Source of the DNA: Brachynemurus nebulosus
Taxonomy: Eukaryota; Arthropoda; Insecta; Neuroptera; Myrmeleontidae
Direction: 5' to 3'
Assembly: GCA_035578155.1 (NCBI GenBank)
Contig: JAPWDM010000005.1
Span: forward strand, 40,510,108 to 40,574,107
Length of the DNA: 64,000 nt
In this document: positions 25,105-36,210 of the stretch, in pieces
How positions within the stretch are numbered: the first letter of the stretch is position 1
Layout: every line of letters starts with the position of its first letter
Notes under the pieces: model-generated
The model's input: the letters and a program-made list of their open reading frames with translations, nothing else
What the model was told of the DNA's origin: nothing
The model's database searches: none
Program-made: the position numbers and the translations under genes

Positions 25105-25451
25105 TTTTAAAAATCGCTTGTTTTTTATATCTACATCGATAACTATTGATAGTACCAGTACAATTTTTAAAAAATATTCCATGTACAGAAATGGTCTCGT
25201 TACAGTTTTATTATATATATGTATAGATAATTAAAATTGATTTTAATTAGGTATAAAATTTTATTTTCACAAATCGATTTTACTACTTTTAATCTTAAAG
25301 TGTATTAACCAATATATGAAATTAGACTAAATAATAAAAATAATAAGAGTATTTTTTGCACTACTTCTTTTCTGTACATTTTACTTGCTGACAGGCACGT
25401 GTCTGCAAAGAGATCACAAGATTTTTTAACAAATTTTTCTTTTTGTTGCAG
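25105..25451 (+). other. Probable intron upstream of the KIND exon
   Basis: AT-rich, with a pyrimidine-rich tail TTTTTCTTTTTGTTGCAG ending at 25451 that acts as the 3' splice site of the next exon. Confidence 0.5.
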
Positions 25452-25569
25452 TTGGTGCGTGGTTTAGGCTGTGTACTGTACAATGCGTTGGATTTCAATA
25501 ATGAAAAAGGCGCCGAAATCGATGTCAGTCCCGAACTTGAAGAGCTTATCGCATTTATGGCATCAAACG
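25452..25569 (+). CDS. spire: Internal exon encoding part of a KIND domain (probable spire)
   Basis: The exon follows a good 3' splice site. In phase 0 it reads LVRGLGCVLYNALDF, then GAEIDVSPELEELIAFM. This fits the second half of the KIND domain (a non-catalytic kinase C-lobe fold): hydrophobic-LG-hydrophobic-Y-ALD, an acidic linker, then (L/V)S-LE-LI-M. Among insect proteins I know this domain from Spire, an actin nucleator in which KIND binds the FMN-type formin Cappuccino, ahead of WH2 repeats. Two donors are possible: after 25569 (phase 1, GTACTG) or after 25574 (phase 0, GTAAAC). The first joins in frame with the 26561 exon. The remaining Spire exons (start of KIND, WH2, FYVE-like zinc finger) were not found, so the gene must extend beyond or have long introns. 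The domain call is better supported than the gene name. Confidence 0.62.
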
Positions 25570-25574
25570 GTACT

Positions 25575-26290
25575 GTAAACATTTTTTTTTACAAAATACA
25601 ATCGAGAAATTGACAAGAATGTTTGTGACCCATCACTGTGCATTATACACAACCAATAACTTGTAAAGTTTAATAACCCATTAAAAAAAAAATTTACTTA
25701 ATTATTAATTCATCATCCAAATGTAATAATTGAAAGTGAATTCTAAAAACAATAGAATTCAAATAATAGCTAGTAATAAAAAAATTATTACATTTACATT
25801 GCGAAAAAAAATTAGTGAAATATGGCGGATGCGATAATTTGTTCGCATTTTTTTCTTTTATTATTTTTATTTTGATTTATTAATGATGAAAAACCGCAAT
25901 GTTCGATCAAGCACGTAGCTATAAAAGCTTCATAATTTAATTCTGATTTATCGACAATCGCACATCAACAGCATGTAACGCATGTAACAACGCGAGGGAA
26001 GCGGGAGGCATTGGAGAAAACAAAAAGTATTCAATACGCGTACAATGCTTAATAGTATCATCAGAATAAATTTACACCGCGATACAAATGGTTTTATTAT
26101 TATGTAATCAAAATATATGGTAATTATGATCGTTACATTGCTGGAACAACATTTACTATTAACATTTAGCAAACAAAAATACAGAATTTAATCTAGTAAA
26201 CAATTGGGTTCTGTATTAGGGTTCCGTAACCAAAAGTTAAAAATTTGGAGAGACAGGTCTACCCACACTGTCAACTTCCCATTAAAAGCC
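25575..26290 (+). other. Probable intron
   Basis: AT-rich, no coding signal. Lies between two candidate exons on the plus strand. Confidence 0.4.
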
Positions 26291-26508
26291 CTTAGATCTA
26301 GGATAGGCTAAGATAGGCTACTTTGGAAGCGCATCATAACTTCGCGGGCCGCATCTAAATTATGTGTTCCCATATATTATGTATTTTTTTAAGACATTAG
26401 TTTTCACTGTCTTCGTCATTATAAAATAAATATATTTTGTATAAGTAAGTGTGATGAATTTCGCAGGCCAAAAAAAGTTCAAGGCGGACCACGGGTTGGT
26501 TACCCCTG
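26291..26508 (-). mobile_element. hAT-type MITE, same family as 59915-60151, one end decayed
   Basis: On the minus strand it starts CAGGGGTAACCAACCCGTGG and continues CCGCCTTGAACTTTTTTTGG, ATTCATCACACTTA, AAATATATTTATTTTATAAT, ATATATGGGAACACAT and GCGGCCCGCG, matching the intact copy at 59915-60151 throughout. The far end is degraded and no 8-bp duplication is visible. Confidence 0.75.
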
Positions 26509-26560
26509 CCTTTAAGACTATAGAGACTATTGTACATGAATATTCTTTTTTCCATTTCAG

Positions 26561-26614
26561 GGGACTCCTCGCCTCGAACTCCTAACAGGAACTTTGCGCC
26601 TTGCACCCCATTCA
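26561..26614 (+). CDS. Candidate 54-nt exon downstream of the KIND exon
   Basis: Bounded by a strong acceptor (TTCTTTTTTCCATTTCAG) and a strong donor (GTAAGA at 26615). If spliced to the KIND exon ending at 25569, the frame stays open and reads DSSPRTPNRNFAPCTPF after a junction glycine. The length is a multiple of three (phase 1 at both sides), so it could be an optional cassette. GC content is well above its surroundings. I do not recognise the peptide; low-complexity Ser/Pro stretches are common between domains. The support is the splice sites and phase, not homology. Confidence 0.4.
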
Positions 26615-27095
26615 GTAAGATACTTAAAAATCCGAAAATCACAGACAGACACTTCTATTTTATTTATAGGTATTGATTACTATGTGGCCGAATAGTCGTC
26701 ATTGTTATAATTCGCAACATCTCTGTCCCTACCTTGTATAACAAAAACTACATGTTTTAGGACACACAAAGAACATATTAAATACTGTATTTATATAGGG
26801 TAAATGGTATAGTTATTGGAGAGTTAATAAAAATTTTCAAAACAAATTACAGTAAAAATGCGTGTTGTAGCTTTATGTTTAACGAAAAAATTCATAAATA
26901 AAGTAAGGCCTGTCTAGTTAAATGTACCATATAAAACTTTCATAAAAGATATTGGTAAGTCTCTGGAAAAAAAATATTAAAGTTGTGCGTGTAGAAAAAT
27001 ACAGTTATTGGACAAAAATTTCATTTATTAATTTCTGATGTATTTCCACAATCCACAAGTTCTGTAGATACTAGAAGGTTCTGTTTAACTAAAAA

Positions 27096-27560
<465 letters not shown>

Positions 27561-27960
27561 ATTGATGCCCCTTTCCCCTATACAATAAAATTATGAAACT
27601 ATTCGATAACAATGAATTTCAATTTTTTTAGTTCCGAATTTAGTTTACTTGTACTACCGTTCTTATGTGTTTATAAAAAAAATTCCTACATTTTTCATAC
27701 AAATATTTTTTATTCGAATTTCTTTGACGCAAGTATCATATTTTATCAATACATATTTCAAATGTCACTTGAGGATTATAAAAACGTCTTTTTCACTCAT
27801 ATTTTCTTATCATTAAACTAAAGTGAGCAGCATAATACTTTCTACTGCCTTTTTTCATTCCTATGGGGAAAACTGTATCATATATTTTTCTTAATAAAGT
27901 TATACAAGAACTTTCTTGTTACTTTTTTGAAAGTGTTATTCCTAAACAACTTTCGTATAG
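27561..27960. other. AT-rich spacer ahead of a candidate exon
   Basis: No recognised element. The last 60 bp are pyrimidine-rich and contain several AG dinucleotides usable as 3' splice sites (27910, 27932, 27960). Confidence 0.35.
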
Positions 27961-28041
27961 TTTCGAAAATGATAGAACATATGATGATGGATTGATTGGT
28001 GGTGGTGAATCACCTGTTTCTCGTCACGGAAATATGGCCGG
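27961..28041 (+). CDS. Candidate 81-nt exon, product unknown
   Basis: Open in one frame between an acceptor (TTTCGTATAG) and a donor (G/GTAAAC at 28042). It reads FENDRTYDDGLIGGG followed by ESPVSRHGNMA, a composition typical of protein linkers and unlike the Ile/Lys/Asn/Phe-rich chance frames nearby. Phase 2 at both sides, so it could be skipped without a frameshift, and it is phase-compatible with the open stretch at 29104. It does not join in frame to the 26561 exon unless an acceptor further upstream (such as after 27910) is used. I do not recognise the peptide, and it may belong to a different gene from the KIND exon. Confidence 0.3.
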
Positions 28042-28044
28042 GTA

Positions 28045-28545
28045 AACGGATGCACGCTTCACCTCTTTCATCATACGAACCTGTTGTTGGTTCATTAAAA
28101 ATAATGGAACATTAACCTACCTTTTTTTATATAAAAATATTTGTTCTAAATACAATAAAAGATAATATAGTTCCCAGGCATATCGACTGTATATTAAAAT
28201 GAAGAATATATCCGAAAATCTTAGGTGGGAATTTTTGGTATCAAAATTATATATCAGCAAAAGAAATATTTTTAATTTCTTTTTATTAAAAATATTTTTA
28301 ATTCAAATCAGATACAGACTTTCTCAAAGTACAAACAAAGGAAACTTTTGTTTCAGTTGACCTTCAAAGGTTAATTTATGAATCCTCCAATCAGGTATAC
28401 TTCTAATTAGTTGTGCTTGTGGATCACGAACATAGATCGAGGGAATGAATGACTGACTCTATCGGTAGCTAAATCTTGTATCGTATTTTTGTCATTTTTC
28501 GGAAATCTTATTTTGTTTCTGTTTGAGTCTAGTTTTTAATCTATA
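28045..28545. other. AT-rich spacer, no feature seen
   Basis: No repeat end or exon recognised. Confidence 0.4.
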
Positions 28546-29069
28546 TAGCTGAACTTTTTTTTTATGCGGTCCTTTTTTGTGCGATTTTTTTTTATGCGGT
28601 TTGTAAAAAATGGCCATTAAAATGCATAATGTGAATCAAAATCAGGAGACAGTAACAAACTTAAACAATTACTATAATAACTTCCTTTGATAAAAATACT
28701 TTTTAACGACTTTTAAGCATTTAATCAATACATTGCATAAGAACATAAGTTATTGCATCATTTAATTTTGTTAAAGATGTATTTTTCAAAATTTTCATAT
28801 TATAAAATTGAAATAAAATGTTTCTACGTATAAATTAATGTTTTATCTTGCTTATAGAAGCAACTTCCAAGGAAATTTCTAAGTTTTGAGTGATGTTTTT
28901 TCGATGAAACTTTTTTTATGCGGTCCCGACCAACCGCACAAAAAAGTTTTTTGTACAATCTGGATCGAACTATACTTTTTATAGCTATTTATGATATTTT
29001 TGAATATATTTTTTTTGTGCGATTTTTTTTATGCGGTCCCTATCCACCGCACAAAAAAGAGTTCAGCTG
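28546..29069 (+). mobile_element. Family D element (TA-flanked MITE), copy 1
   Basis: Flanked by TA (28544-28545, 29070-29071). Ends are TAGCTGAACTTTTTTTTTAT and AAAAAAGAGTTCAGCTG, close to inverted repeats. TGTGCGATTTTTT and TATGCGGTCC words recur near both ends as subterminal repeats. A reversed copy is at 44889-45447 and a partial one at 12836-12999. A TA target and CAGCTGAAC ends suggest a Tc1/mariner or pogo-type MITE. Chance open frames across its right end are not genes. Confidence 0.82.
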
Positions 29070-29103
29070 TACCAGTCTGTGTCTGTGTTCAAATTTTTGG
29101 CAG

Positions 29104-29224
29104 TCAAAAACTTCCAAAAGTTCTGCAAGCTACTAATGATGAAGAAAATGAGTATGTGCCCCAAGTGGCCTTATACAAATCCGACTTTGCTTGCAAGTCT
29201 AAAACCAAGATACAAAAGCAATAA
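29104..29224 (+). CDS. Candidate terminal exon, product unknown
   Basis: After an acceptor (AATTTTTGGCAG) one frame reads QKLPKVLQATNDEENEY then VPQVALYKSDFACKSKT and a TAA stop at 29222-29224. The residue composition looks protein-like, and the phase (2) fits the candidate exon at 27961-28041 exactly. Against it: it lies between two transposon remnants (family D ends at 29069, family I starts near 29225), so it could be a relic of transposon coding sequence. I recognise no domain. Confidence 0.25.
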
Positions 29225-29306
29225 GTAATGAAATAACGATATCAAGATCAAGACCAAAACTATTCTAAAGTGTGGACCTTGTATTTGCTCATCACTATGC
29301 AAATTT
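29225..29306. repeat. Family I fragment
   Basis: AGATCAAGACCAAAAC and TGCTCATCACTATGC match the right terminus of the family I element at 48772-49218. Confidence 0.5.
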
Positions 29307-30181
29307 GACTAGCGTAAGACCGTTTCCAAAACAGTCATCTATCAACTAAAATCCGGCAAATTTTATTCAAACAAACCATTTCATTTGTGACTAACAACCA
29401 ATTCAAATTCATCCGATTCATAACTTTTACCACGCACTTGCATTGTCAAATTAGACACACTTTTGTTTATTAGTGTCACACAAATCATAAAAAATGATGT
29501 ATTCAAAATCATTTTTTAACTATGATGAATGACCTTCAGTGTTCTTGAACAAGAAATATAATTTGTATAGTAATTCCGTTGGTAATAATTGTTTAACTAG
29601 CGTATTCCTCTATAGTTCGGTGTGTATCACGGCAAGTAATTTAATTGTATTATTTTATTACAAAGAATGAATTCTTCCCACGCATCGCTACATGATGAAG
29701 AACAATTCAAAAGCGGGAGAAAGAAATTTATTCCACATTTCTTTTTTACTTTAATTTTTTTCTTCCATTTAAGTTATAAGTAGATGCTCGGTAAATACAT
29801 ATATTAACATAATGTTGGAGAGCAGTAATGACAATAGACTTATTTAAGCAGATTGTCTTGTATTATTATTATTTATTAGTATTATAATTTATGATTTTAT
29901 GAATTCTTTCAGTTGCAATAACAAGGCATGACCAGAGCAATGATCACTTTATGCGTTTTAAATGTAATTATACATCAGTTATAGATTAGTCAAAATTTCC
30001 CTCTAACCAGTTAATTTATCGATTATTCTAGTAATTTTGGTCTTTCGTCCTTTTAATGAGTTTCCTTAATCTTTGGAGAATACATCGGTAATTTTGTAAT
30101 AATACCTCCATGTTTTTCTATTAGAAATGAGAGTGTTCGAGGGGACGTTACTTCTAAAGAAGGGTATCAAGATTACTATCA
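29307..30181. other. AT-rich region, no feature seen
   Basis: No exon or repeat end recognised. Confidence 0.4.
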
Positions 30182-30185
30182 TTAA

Positions 30186-30844
30186 GGGGAGATTCGTCAG
30201 AAAAACATAAAAAATCGAACCTTTTTGATTATATTTTTTTTTATACAAATAAATATTTTATTAAAAAACTAAATATACATCATTGTTTCTACATGTCTTG
30301 AGATCACAAAAAATATTTTTTTTTTTTTAAATTCAATAATAAGTTGAGTATAAATGGTTTTGAAGTCGACACTGCGAGATTTTTCCATCTTGATGGTTCC
30401 TCGCGTTTTGAAATCGCCAGTGTATCAAAATCAAAAATCAAGAATTTTCTGAAAATATAGTTATGGCATTAGCTAGGATTTAAGAAAAAGATAAAAACTA
30501 GCGAGAAATCGTATTTTGAAAATAAATTTTCAAAATCACTTCGTTTTCTCGACTATAAACAGTCGCCATTTTGAAAATATATTACGGAACCAAAAGATCC
30601 TAATTTCTAGCAAAATGACGGCATCAAGGAATAATATGCACTTTAATTTATCTCAAATACTTTTTGAGATACATGAGGAAGTTTTTTTTTAATTGAATTA
30701 TAGTAAAGTACGTGCACTAAAATGCCCATAACTTTTTTATTTTTCATTTTTTTGAAATAAAATTTTAGGAGAATATTTCTAACACCTTAAGAAACATAAT
30801 TATGAAGAAAAAAATTGATTGCTTTTCTTTTAGCGAATCTCCCC
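30186..30844. mobile_element. TTAA-site MITE with GGGGAGATTCG ends
   Basis: Left flank TTAA (30182-30185), right flank GTAA, one base from TTAA. Inverted ends are GGGGAGATTCGTCAGAAA and TTTTAGCGAATCTCCCC. No reading frame. The GGGG start and TTAA site resemble the 2403-3043 element, but the rest of the ends differ, so these are related at most at superfamily level. Confidence 0.7.
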
Positions 30845-30848
30845 GTAA

Positions 30849-31825
30849 CAAAGACAATGGGGAATTTGACTAATTTTTGGAAATTATTTTAAAACACACA
30901 TATTTATGTATTATCGATGTATACTTTTTAATTTTTTAAAAATAATGCCGAAAATCGTTAGAAAATATTAATTTAATATTTGTTCTCAAAATTTGCGCGA
31001 AAACGTTCATTAGCTTCAATTACGTCACATTCTCTAGATAGCAACAGGTGTCCTGTAACTAAGAAAAAAAAATGTTTATTTTTCCTGTAACTAGGAAAAG
31101 AAATTGTTGATTTTTAAAAAAAATTAATTAAATTTTGATTAATTTCCATAGTTATGTTTGCTAATCGGAAATTAAGTAGCGACACTAGTGGTGATAGTGT
31201 TGAAATATAAGGGAAAGCAACGTCACAGCCCGTTTCTGCTTACGTGGATTTTAGCTAAAAAATTACTTTTTTAATTAAATTTTTTTTTAATCAAGTAATG
31301 ATAGTTAAGATGAATTAGTATAATAAATTGCTGTCTTTTAGTATAAATTTTCATTAAAATTTGTTTTAATTGCTTTTCTTTGATACTGTCAAATACCCCA
31401 TTGTCTTGACACGAGGCTTACTCTTTAATTCCTTTTCTTCAAAATGAAATTTTGCTATACGCTTTTAAATACCAATGTGACAATTATCTAGAAACCGTTC
31501 GAATATAAACACATATTACACATACTGTTATTCCGAAAAAGGATTTTCTTTTAAAATTTCCATAAGAATTATTGCCAGTATTTGTGTAAAAATTTAATCA
31601 AAATCTGAGAAGTAGAAACGGGGACGGATTTTAATGGGTTAAGTCATTAGAGGCAGACTATAAAGTATGATAACAGCGTAGGAGGTTCAAAAATTTATGC
31701 AGATTATATAGAAATGATAATCAACCAAATTTTTATTAAAAAATTATATTTGTGTTGATTTTTTGAACAAAAGTGTACAGTTAACAAATACGTATAAAAT
31801 TTTAATAGGTTTAGCTGTAAACGTC
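30849..31825. other. 3' flank of the MADF-BESS gene
   Basis: AT-rich. Two short direct copies of CCTGTAACTA lie near 31053 and 31085. GCGACACTAGTGGTG near 31180 resembles a transposon motif, but no pair was found. No gene recognised. Confidence 0.4.
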
Positions 31826-31831
31826 TTTATT
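31826..31831 (-). promoter_or_regulatory. Polyadenylation signal of the MADF-BESS gene
   Basis: AATAAA on the minus strand begins only four bases after the stop codon, which would give an unusually short 3' UTR. Other AT-rich signals further on may be used instead. Confidence 0.5.
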
Positions 31832-31835
31832 ATTT

Positions 31836-32393
31836 TCAAATATCGTCACTTTCTTCCAAAGTTTCAATTTGATAAATTTGCTCGGTGGAGTCATCATTGT
31901 TAACACTATTTTCTTGAATATTTAAGCGTGCATTAATTAACAAAGTTTGTATATCCAATTGCGCTTTTAACGCTTGCGCTAATGGTAACTTGCGTAATTG
32001 AATTGCTACACTCTTTCCAAAAATATCAAATTCGTCCTCAGTGTCACAAATAGACGAGGAAGTTTGTTGAACATGTGTATTATTAGAAACCACGGCAGTC
32101 GATTTACTTTTCTCACTTTTTTGTTTACTTTTTTTAAAATTTTTTGAACTTGATTTAGTGCTGACTTGGAATAACGACCGTTTTGGTGGCGGTGGTAAAG
32201 AAAGTTCTGAGGCTTCGTTGTCCTCATTGTCAGCAGGATGATGAAAATCATCTACAAACATTTCTTCCACGTGTTCCTGTTCATTTTCTTCATCACTGTA
32301 CGAACGTTTTATAGCTGTGGTTTCGTTGTCATCGGCACTAGACGTTGAAGTCCGTTTCTTATAATCGTGATCTAAAAACATTGCTCTGGAATC
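31836..32393 (-). CDS. MADF-BESS protein, exon 2 (C-terminal, BESS motif)
   Basis: Second coding exon, 558 nt with the TGA stop. It starts after an acceptor GTTACAG and reads DSRAMFLDHDYKKRTS, in phase with exon 1. A long acidic and Ser/Lys-rich linker (EDNEASELSLPPPPKRSL, then a KKSKQKSEKSKS basic patch that may be a nuclear localisation signal) precedes a BESS motif at about protein residues 232-269: EDEFDIFGKSVAIQLRKLP, LAQALKAQLDIQTLL. BESS motifs mediate protein-protein contacts, including self-association, in insect MADF proteins. The tail (ENSVNNDDSTEQIYQI) is acidic. Homology at the BESS motif and continuity with exon 1 make this the best supported coding sequence in the window. Confidence 0.88.
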   Translation of the reverse strand, partial: DSRAMFLDHDYKKRTSTSSADDNETTAIKRSYSDEENEQEHVEEMFVDDFHHPADNEDNEASELSLPPPPKRSLFQVSTKSSSKNFKKSKQKSEKSKSTAVVSNNTHVQQTSSSICDTEDEFDIFGKSVAIQLRKLPLAQALKAQLDIQTLLINARLNIQENSVNNDDSTEQIYQIETLEESDDI

Positions 32394-33171
32394 CTGTAAC
32401 TAATTTAAAATAGCATTATAAATAAATATAGCTCCGTAATAAGATAATTTAATGTTTTTATCCAATTTGAAAATTTTTTATTGATAGGAATGTTTTTAAC
32501 TAATTACCGCAAATATTTTTAAATAAATATGAGTTTTTGGGGTGTGCATTTTATTCAACTAGTAAACTAATAGTAATTACATATTCTTATATTACACATT
32601 ACTGTTGAATATAAACAAGCGCGACTATTAAGTTTTTTAACTTAAATTCAAATTTGATTACATGCACCGGTTTCATTTATTATATACAGGATGGTTCAGA
32701 ATTATATTTTTCAAAATTTTATTCTTCTAAACCCAACGGTTTAGGCTGGGCGTTGTTTGTCAGTCAGTGTTAGAAATTTATTAAGTAGATATGCATGCTG
32801 TATTAGAATCTGTACAAAAATTTTACCTAGCAACTGAATGCTTACGTTTGTTTTTAATAAATTTCAAATACTACATAATTTTAATGTATTGGTATTTGTA
32901 GATTTGTACCAAATTTTTATTGTTTATTGTGAATTTCATGTTAGTCGTAGATAAAGTATAGTACGCAACTCGGTTGTAAGGCATATTACACACTTGCGCA
33001 ATTACGCACTCGCCGCTACGCGGCTCTTGCGTAACTTTTTCGCTCGTGTGTAATATGCAACTTACAACCTCAATCACATACTATTATAGTAGTACCTAAT
33101 ATAAAATACACACTCTTGAAAGATTGCGACAGGTCAACATATCCGTTAATTATAGTAAGACCAAAACTTAC
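32394..33171 (-). other. Intron of the MADF-BESS gene (778 nt)
   Basis: GTAAGT donor at 33171 and TTACAG acceptor ending at 32394. It carries a short palindromic stretch at about 32975-33065 (GTAAGGCATATTACACACTT and GTGTGTAATATGCAACTTAC), a likely small MITE, and a TACAGGATGG motif near 32686. Confidence 0.75.
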
Positions 33172-33510
33172 CGATTTCCATGTTTTCACAACATTTTCCA
33201 TTGTTGGCTCACGTAACCGTTCATCCATAATTTTAAACCATGCCACCGTAGGTACATACGCTTGATTTTTCGATTTACGTATTTTCTTCAACTCCATTGA
33301 GTAAGTGGTTCGAAATGATTTAATTTTACGACGCACTTCATCGATTGTAAAATTTGGATCATCAACCAATTTTTGTAGAACTAATAATGCTTTCATACGT
33401 GCTTTTGGATCTAAACGTAATGGATTCTTTGGATTCCATAACACATCCAATTCCATATATTTTTTAACGAATTTTACACTTAAGTCACGATGCCATTTTA
33501 ATCGATGCAT
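33172..33510 (-). CDS. MADF-BESS transcriptional regulator, exon 1 (MADF domain)
   Basis: First coding exon, 113 codons, ending in phase 0 at a perfect GTAAGT donor. Residues about 10-98 form a MADF (Myb/SANT-like, Adf-1) domain: KFVKKYMELDVLWNPKNP, then KARMKALLVLQKLVD, DEVRRKIKSFRTTYSMELKK and VAWFKIMDERLREP. The aromatic core (LW, the Y of TTY, WF) and basic helix are in place. With exon 2 the protein is 298 residues, a normal length for this family. Insect MADF-BESS proteins are nuclear and act as DNA-binding regulators or chromatin-linked factors; the target genes here cannot be told. The ATG at 33510 follows A-rich sequence, as is usual for insect starts. Upstream, GGCGCCATATTTAAAAAA precedes the ATG. 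This is a large insect family, so no orthologue name is given. Confidence 0.9.
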
Positions 33511-34238
33511 TTTTTTAAATATGGCGCCGAATGGTAACTTGACAAATGTGTTGGTTAAATGGATGTTACAAGTTGTAAAATTATATTAAAATTCACTTAC
33601 TGCGTTTTACTTTTGTATTTAGTTGAATATTCACTGAATATTTATTATTTTTCAAATGTTATTTTGCAAAAACTATTTTTAAATTTCAATTATTTATAGT
33701 TTATTTTTAGAAATTGTACAAGCAAACTGTGTCGCTTTGTTTATTGTCTGCCAACTACACGCAGTTGAATTCAACATCTGTGTAAATGTGTATGTACATA
33801 CAAGAGGTAGGTGACTACGCAACAAAGATCGACATATTGCAATAGCTATGTATATGATTGCGATACACGTATCTAGTGGCGCATGTGTATTTTATATATT
33901 TATACTAGCTTCGATCCACTTGAATACAATCAGTAACCGACTGGTGTCGACACTTGCCTTGTATTGTTTTCAAGTTCAACTGATTCAACGCAGAGCGAAC
34001 TGATGTAGTGAGGCTAGTGAGGTTTGTTGGAATAACAGTTAAACAATCTCGCACATGCTATGCCATGCCGCCATGCAGTAATATTATTATTTGAATTAAA
34101 TAAAACGTTTATATGTATTTCTTTAAATTACTTAAATTTACTTTCTTTGATAGGTAATATTTAGTATTTGAAAAATTTGTGTTTTTATGTTAGTCGATTA
34201 TTTATTTATTATTAATATAATTTTTTTTTTTAAATAGG
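33511..34238. other. 5' flank of the MADF-BESS gene; weak promoter-like motif
   Basis: AT-rich with no clear repeat. On the plus strand TATATATTTATA (33893-33904) is followed by AATCAGTAACC, an insect initiator-like word with A at 33932. TATA spacing is only roughly right, so this is a weak candidate start site for an unknown plus-strand transcript. Confidence 0.25.
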
Positions 34239-35107
34239 TATAAGGTAAAAAACCCGGTAATTGACCCTGGCCCAGTTTCTGAACTTTTCAACTTTGTTAT
34301 AAATTAATAAAAAAACTATATTTTAAATAAGAAAAAAAATAAATTCTTAATTTAAAGTAATCTATTCTGTGTCTAATGAACAGCAATTTAAAAAGTTTAG
34401 AATATATTAACTAAATAAAAAAAAATTTTTAAGTTTAAAATGTGTGTAAACACTATTTTTTTGGTAGTTTCTTAACAGTTTATGTTACAAAGTACTCATT
34501 TTGATCTGTGCAATATTCATCATGTAAGTATGAAAACTTAATTAAAAATATATGAGCAAGTTAATATTTGTTTAAAATTTATTTTAAAATATTTATAAAA
34601 TACCTTAGAATGATTTTTATTATTGAAATATGAGGGTCAATTACTAGGCTCACTTCTAAAGTGGTATGGCCCAGTTAAATTCTAACCAGTTTTTGTTAGT
34701 TATTTTGTTATTTATAGTTATCTTCGATTAGTTTTTGTTATTTTTCATAACGTATATAACATTAAACATTCATTTTTATCAATAAAAAATTATTTATAAA
34801 TTAAATTTTAAAAAACTGTATTTTTAAATTTAAGAATCAGAAACTAGGCCACTGTCAGGGTCAGAAACTGTCACATGAGAAATTTTGAAGGTCAGAAACT
34901 GGGTCCTTTTTGTCAATTTTTAAAACATTAATTTAAATTATTAATTCAATTCAAATAATTATTTTACTTGTATGACTTTATTTTGAAAGCCATAAACTAG
35001 TTGATAAAATTATTAATTGTCTCTTAAGTTGAAACTTATATTTATTACTGTCATTTAACCTCAGCCATCACTCTTAAAAGGTCAGAAACTAGGCCCGTTA
35101 CCTTATA
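34239..35107. mobile_element. MITE with internal GGTCAGAAACT repeats
   Basis: Inverted ends TATAAGGTAAAAAACCCGG and AGGCCCGTTACCTTATA. The words TCAGAAACT, its complement AGTTTCTGA, and GGGCC/GGCCCAG variants recur inside (near 34275, 34830-34900 and 35082), giving a self-complementary element of about 870 bp without reading frames. Target site could be TA or TATA. Confidence 0.65.
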
Positions 35108-35695
35108 TTTTCTTTTTAAATATTTTTTCACACTTTTTTTATTTTTAAAAGTTCATATAATTTTTAAATTATTTATTTACTCTTGTTGCCAAATCTCGTT
35201 TAGTGGGGACAATACATATTTTATTTAAATGAAATACTGCTGTCAGGACCGTATTTAGGGTTTGTAGACTCCCGTTTAACATAATAGTAAATACCCGTTT
35301 AACATAATAGAAATAAAATTATTGATTAACAACTTGATCAGAACAAAATATGTCATCAGCTTTTCTTCTTACATACATATCAAGGAAGTCGTGCAAGGAA
35401 ATTAAGGTTACAGTAATTAATTAAGGTTATTAGGAAATAAAGTGCTTCGCTTCGCTCGCTAAACAGTTCAAAATTCTATAAAAAGTTAATTACATGTAAT
35501 TCTTCGCTCCGTTCGCATCATTAATTACTAATATCACTATTAAAAAATAGGGGTTGATAGTAGAAGGATGAAAATTTAGGGTTGTATGCATTTTTTTATG
35601 TCACATTATAAAAAAATAAAAAAGAATTTTGTCTAAAAAATATAAAAGATCACTTAGGGGTATAAAAATAGATAGCAACCTATTCTCAGATCTAC

Positions 35696-35698
<3 letters not shown>
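35108..35698. other. AT-rich spacer with a transposon-end remnant
   Basis: CAGGACCGTATTTAGGG near 35248 looks like a lone hAT end. An 18-bp CCCGTTTAACATAATAGT-like unit is repeated at 35273 and 35295. No gene recognised. Confidence 0.4.
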
Positions 35699-35780
<82 letters not shown>

Positions 35781-35811
35781 TTATATATGTGTGTGTGTGT
35801 GTGTGTGTGTA
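35699..35811. repeat. Compound (TA)n(TG)n microsatellite
   Basis: TA array at 35699-35779 followed by TG repeats at 35788-35811. Confidence 0.95.
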
Positions 35812-35894
35812 TATATAAAATTTCATCAAAATCGGTCGAGCCGTTTCGGAGGAGTATGGTAACGAAAACTATGATACGAGAATTTTATATACAT

Positions 35895-35968
<74 letters not shown>

Positions 35969-36210
35969 CCTTTAATAAGCTTTCACTTGATCTCTTACTC
36001 AGTGCTCTTGGTAAAGAATTTTTTTTTTACTTTCCAGGTTATCCCTTAAAATTAACTCCCAGAATCGAAATTCAACTTCAGATCTGGAATTTTGCCAACA
36101 CACTCTATCTCCGTGCTAAGTTTTAAATTTTCGTGTCAAACACTCAGACGGACACCGAAGTGATTGCATAAGTGTTCCGTTTTGCCAATTTTGGTACGGA
36201 ACACTAAAAA
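35812..36210 (+). repeat. Transposon-tail fragments around a second (TA)n
   Basis: AAATTTCATCAAAATCGG and CGAGCCGTTTCGGAGGAG, then GAATTTTATATAC, are typical of arthropod retroelement or MITE tails. A TA array follows at 35898-35965. Then 36033-36210 ends GTGTTCCGTTTTGCC...TTGGTACGGAACAC, a small hairpin seen at the ends of common arthropod repeats. Confidence 0.5.

Noticed and set aside
28918..29228. Three overlapping plus-strand open frames
   Set aside because: Their first parts are the right end of the family D transposon. Only the part after 29104 is kept, as a weak exon candidate.
32006..32251. 81-codon minus-strand frame
   Set aside because: Shadow of the MADF-BESS exon 2 in another frame.
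33305..33589. 94-codon plus-strand frame
   Set aside because: Antisense shadow of the MADF exon.
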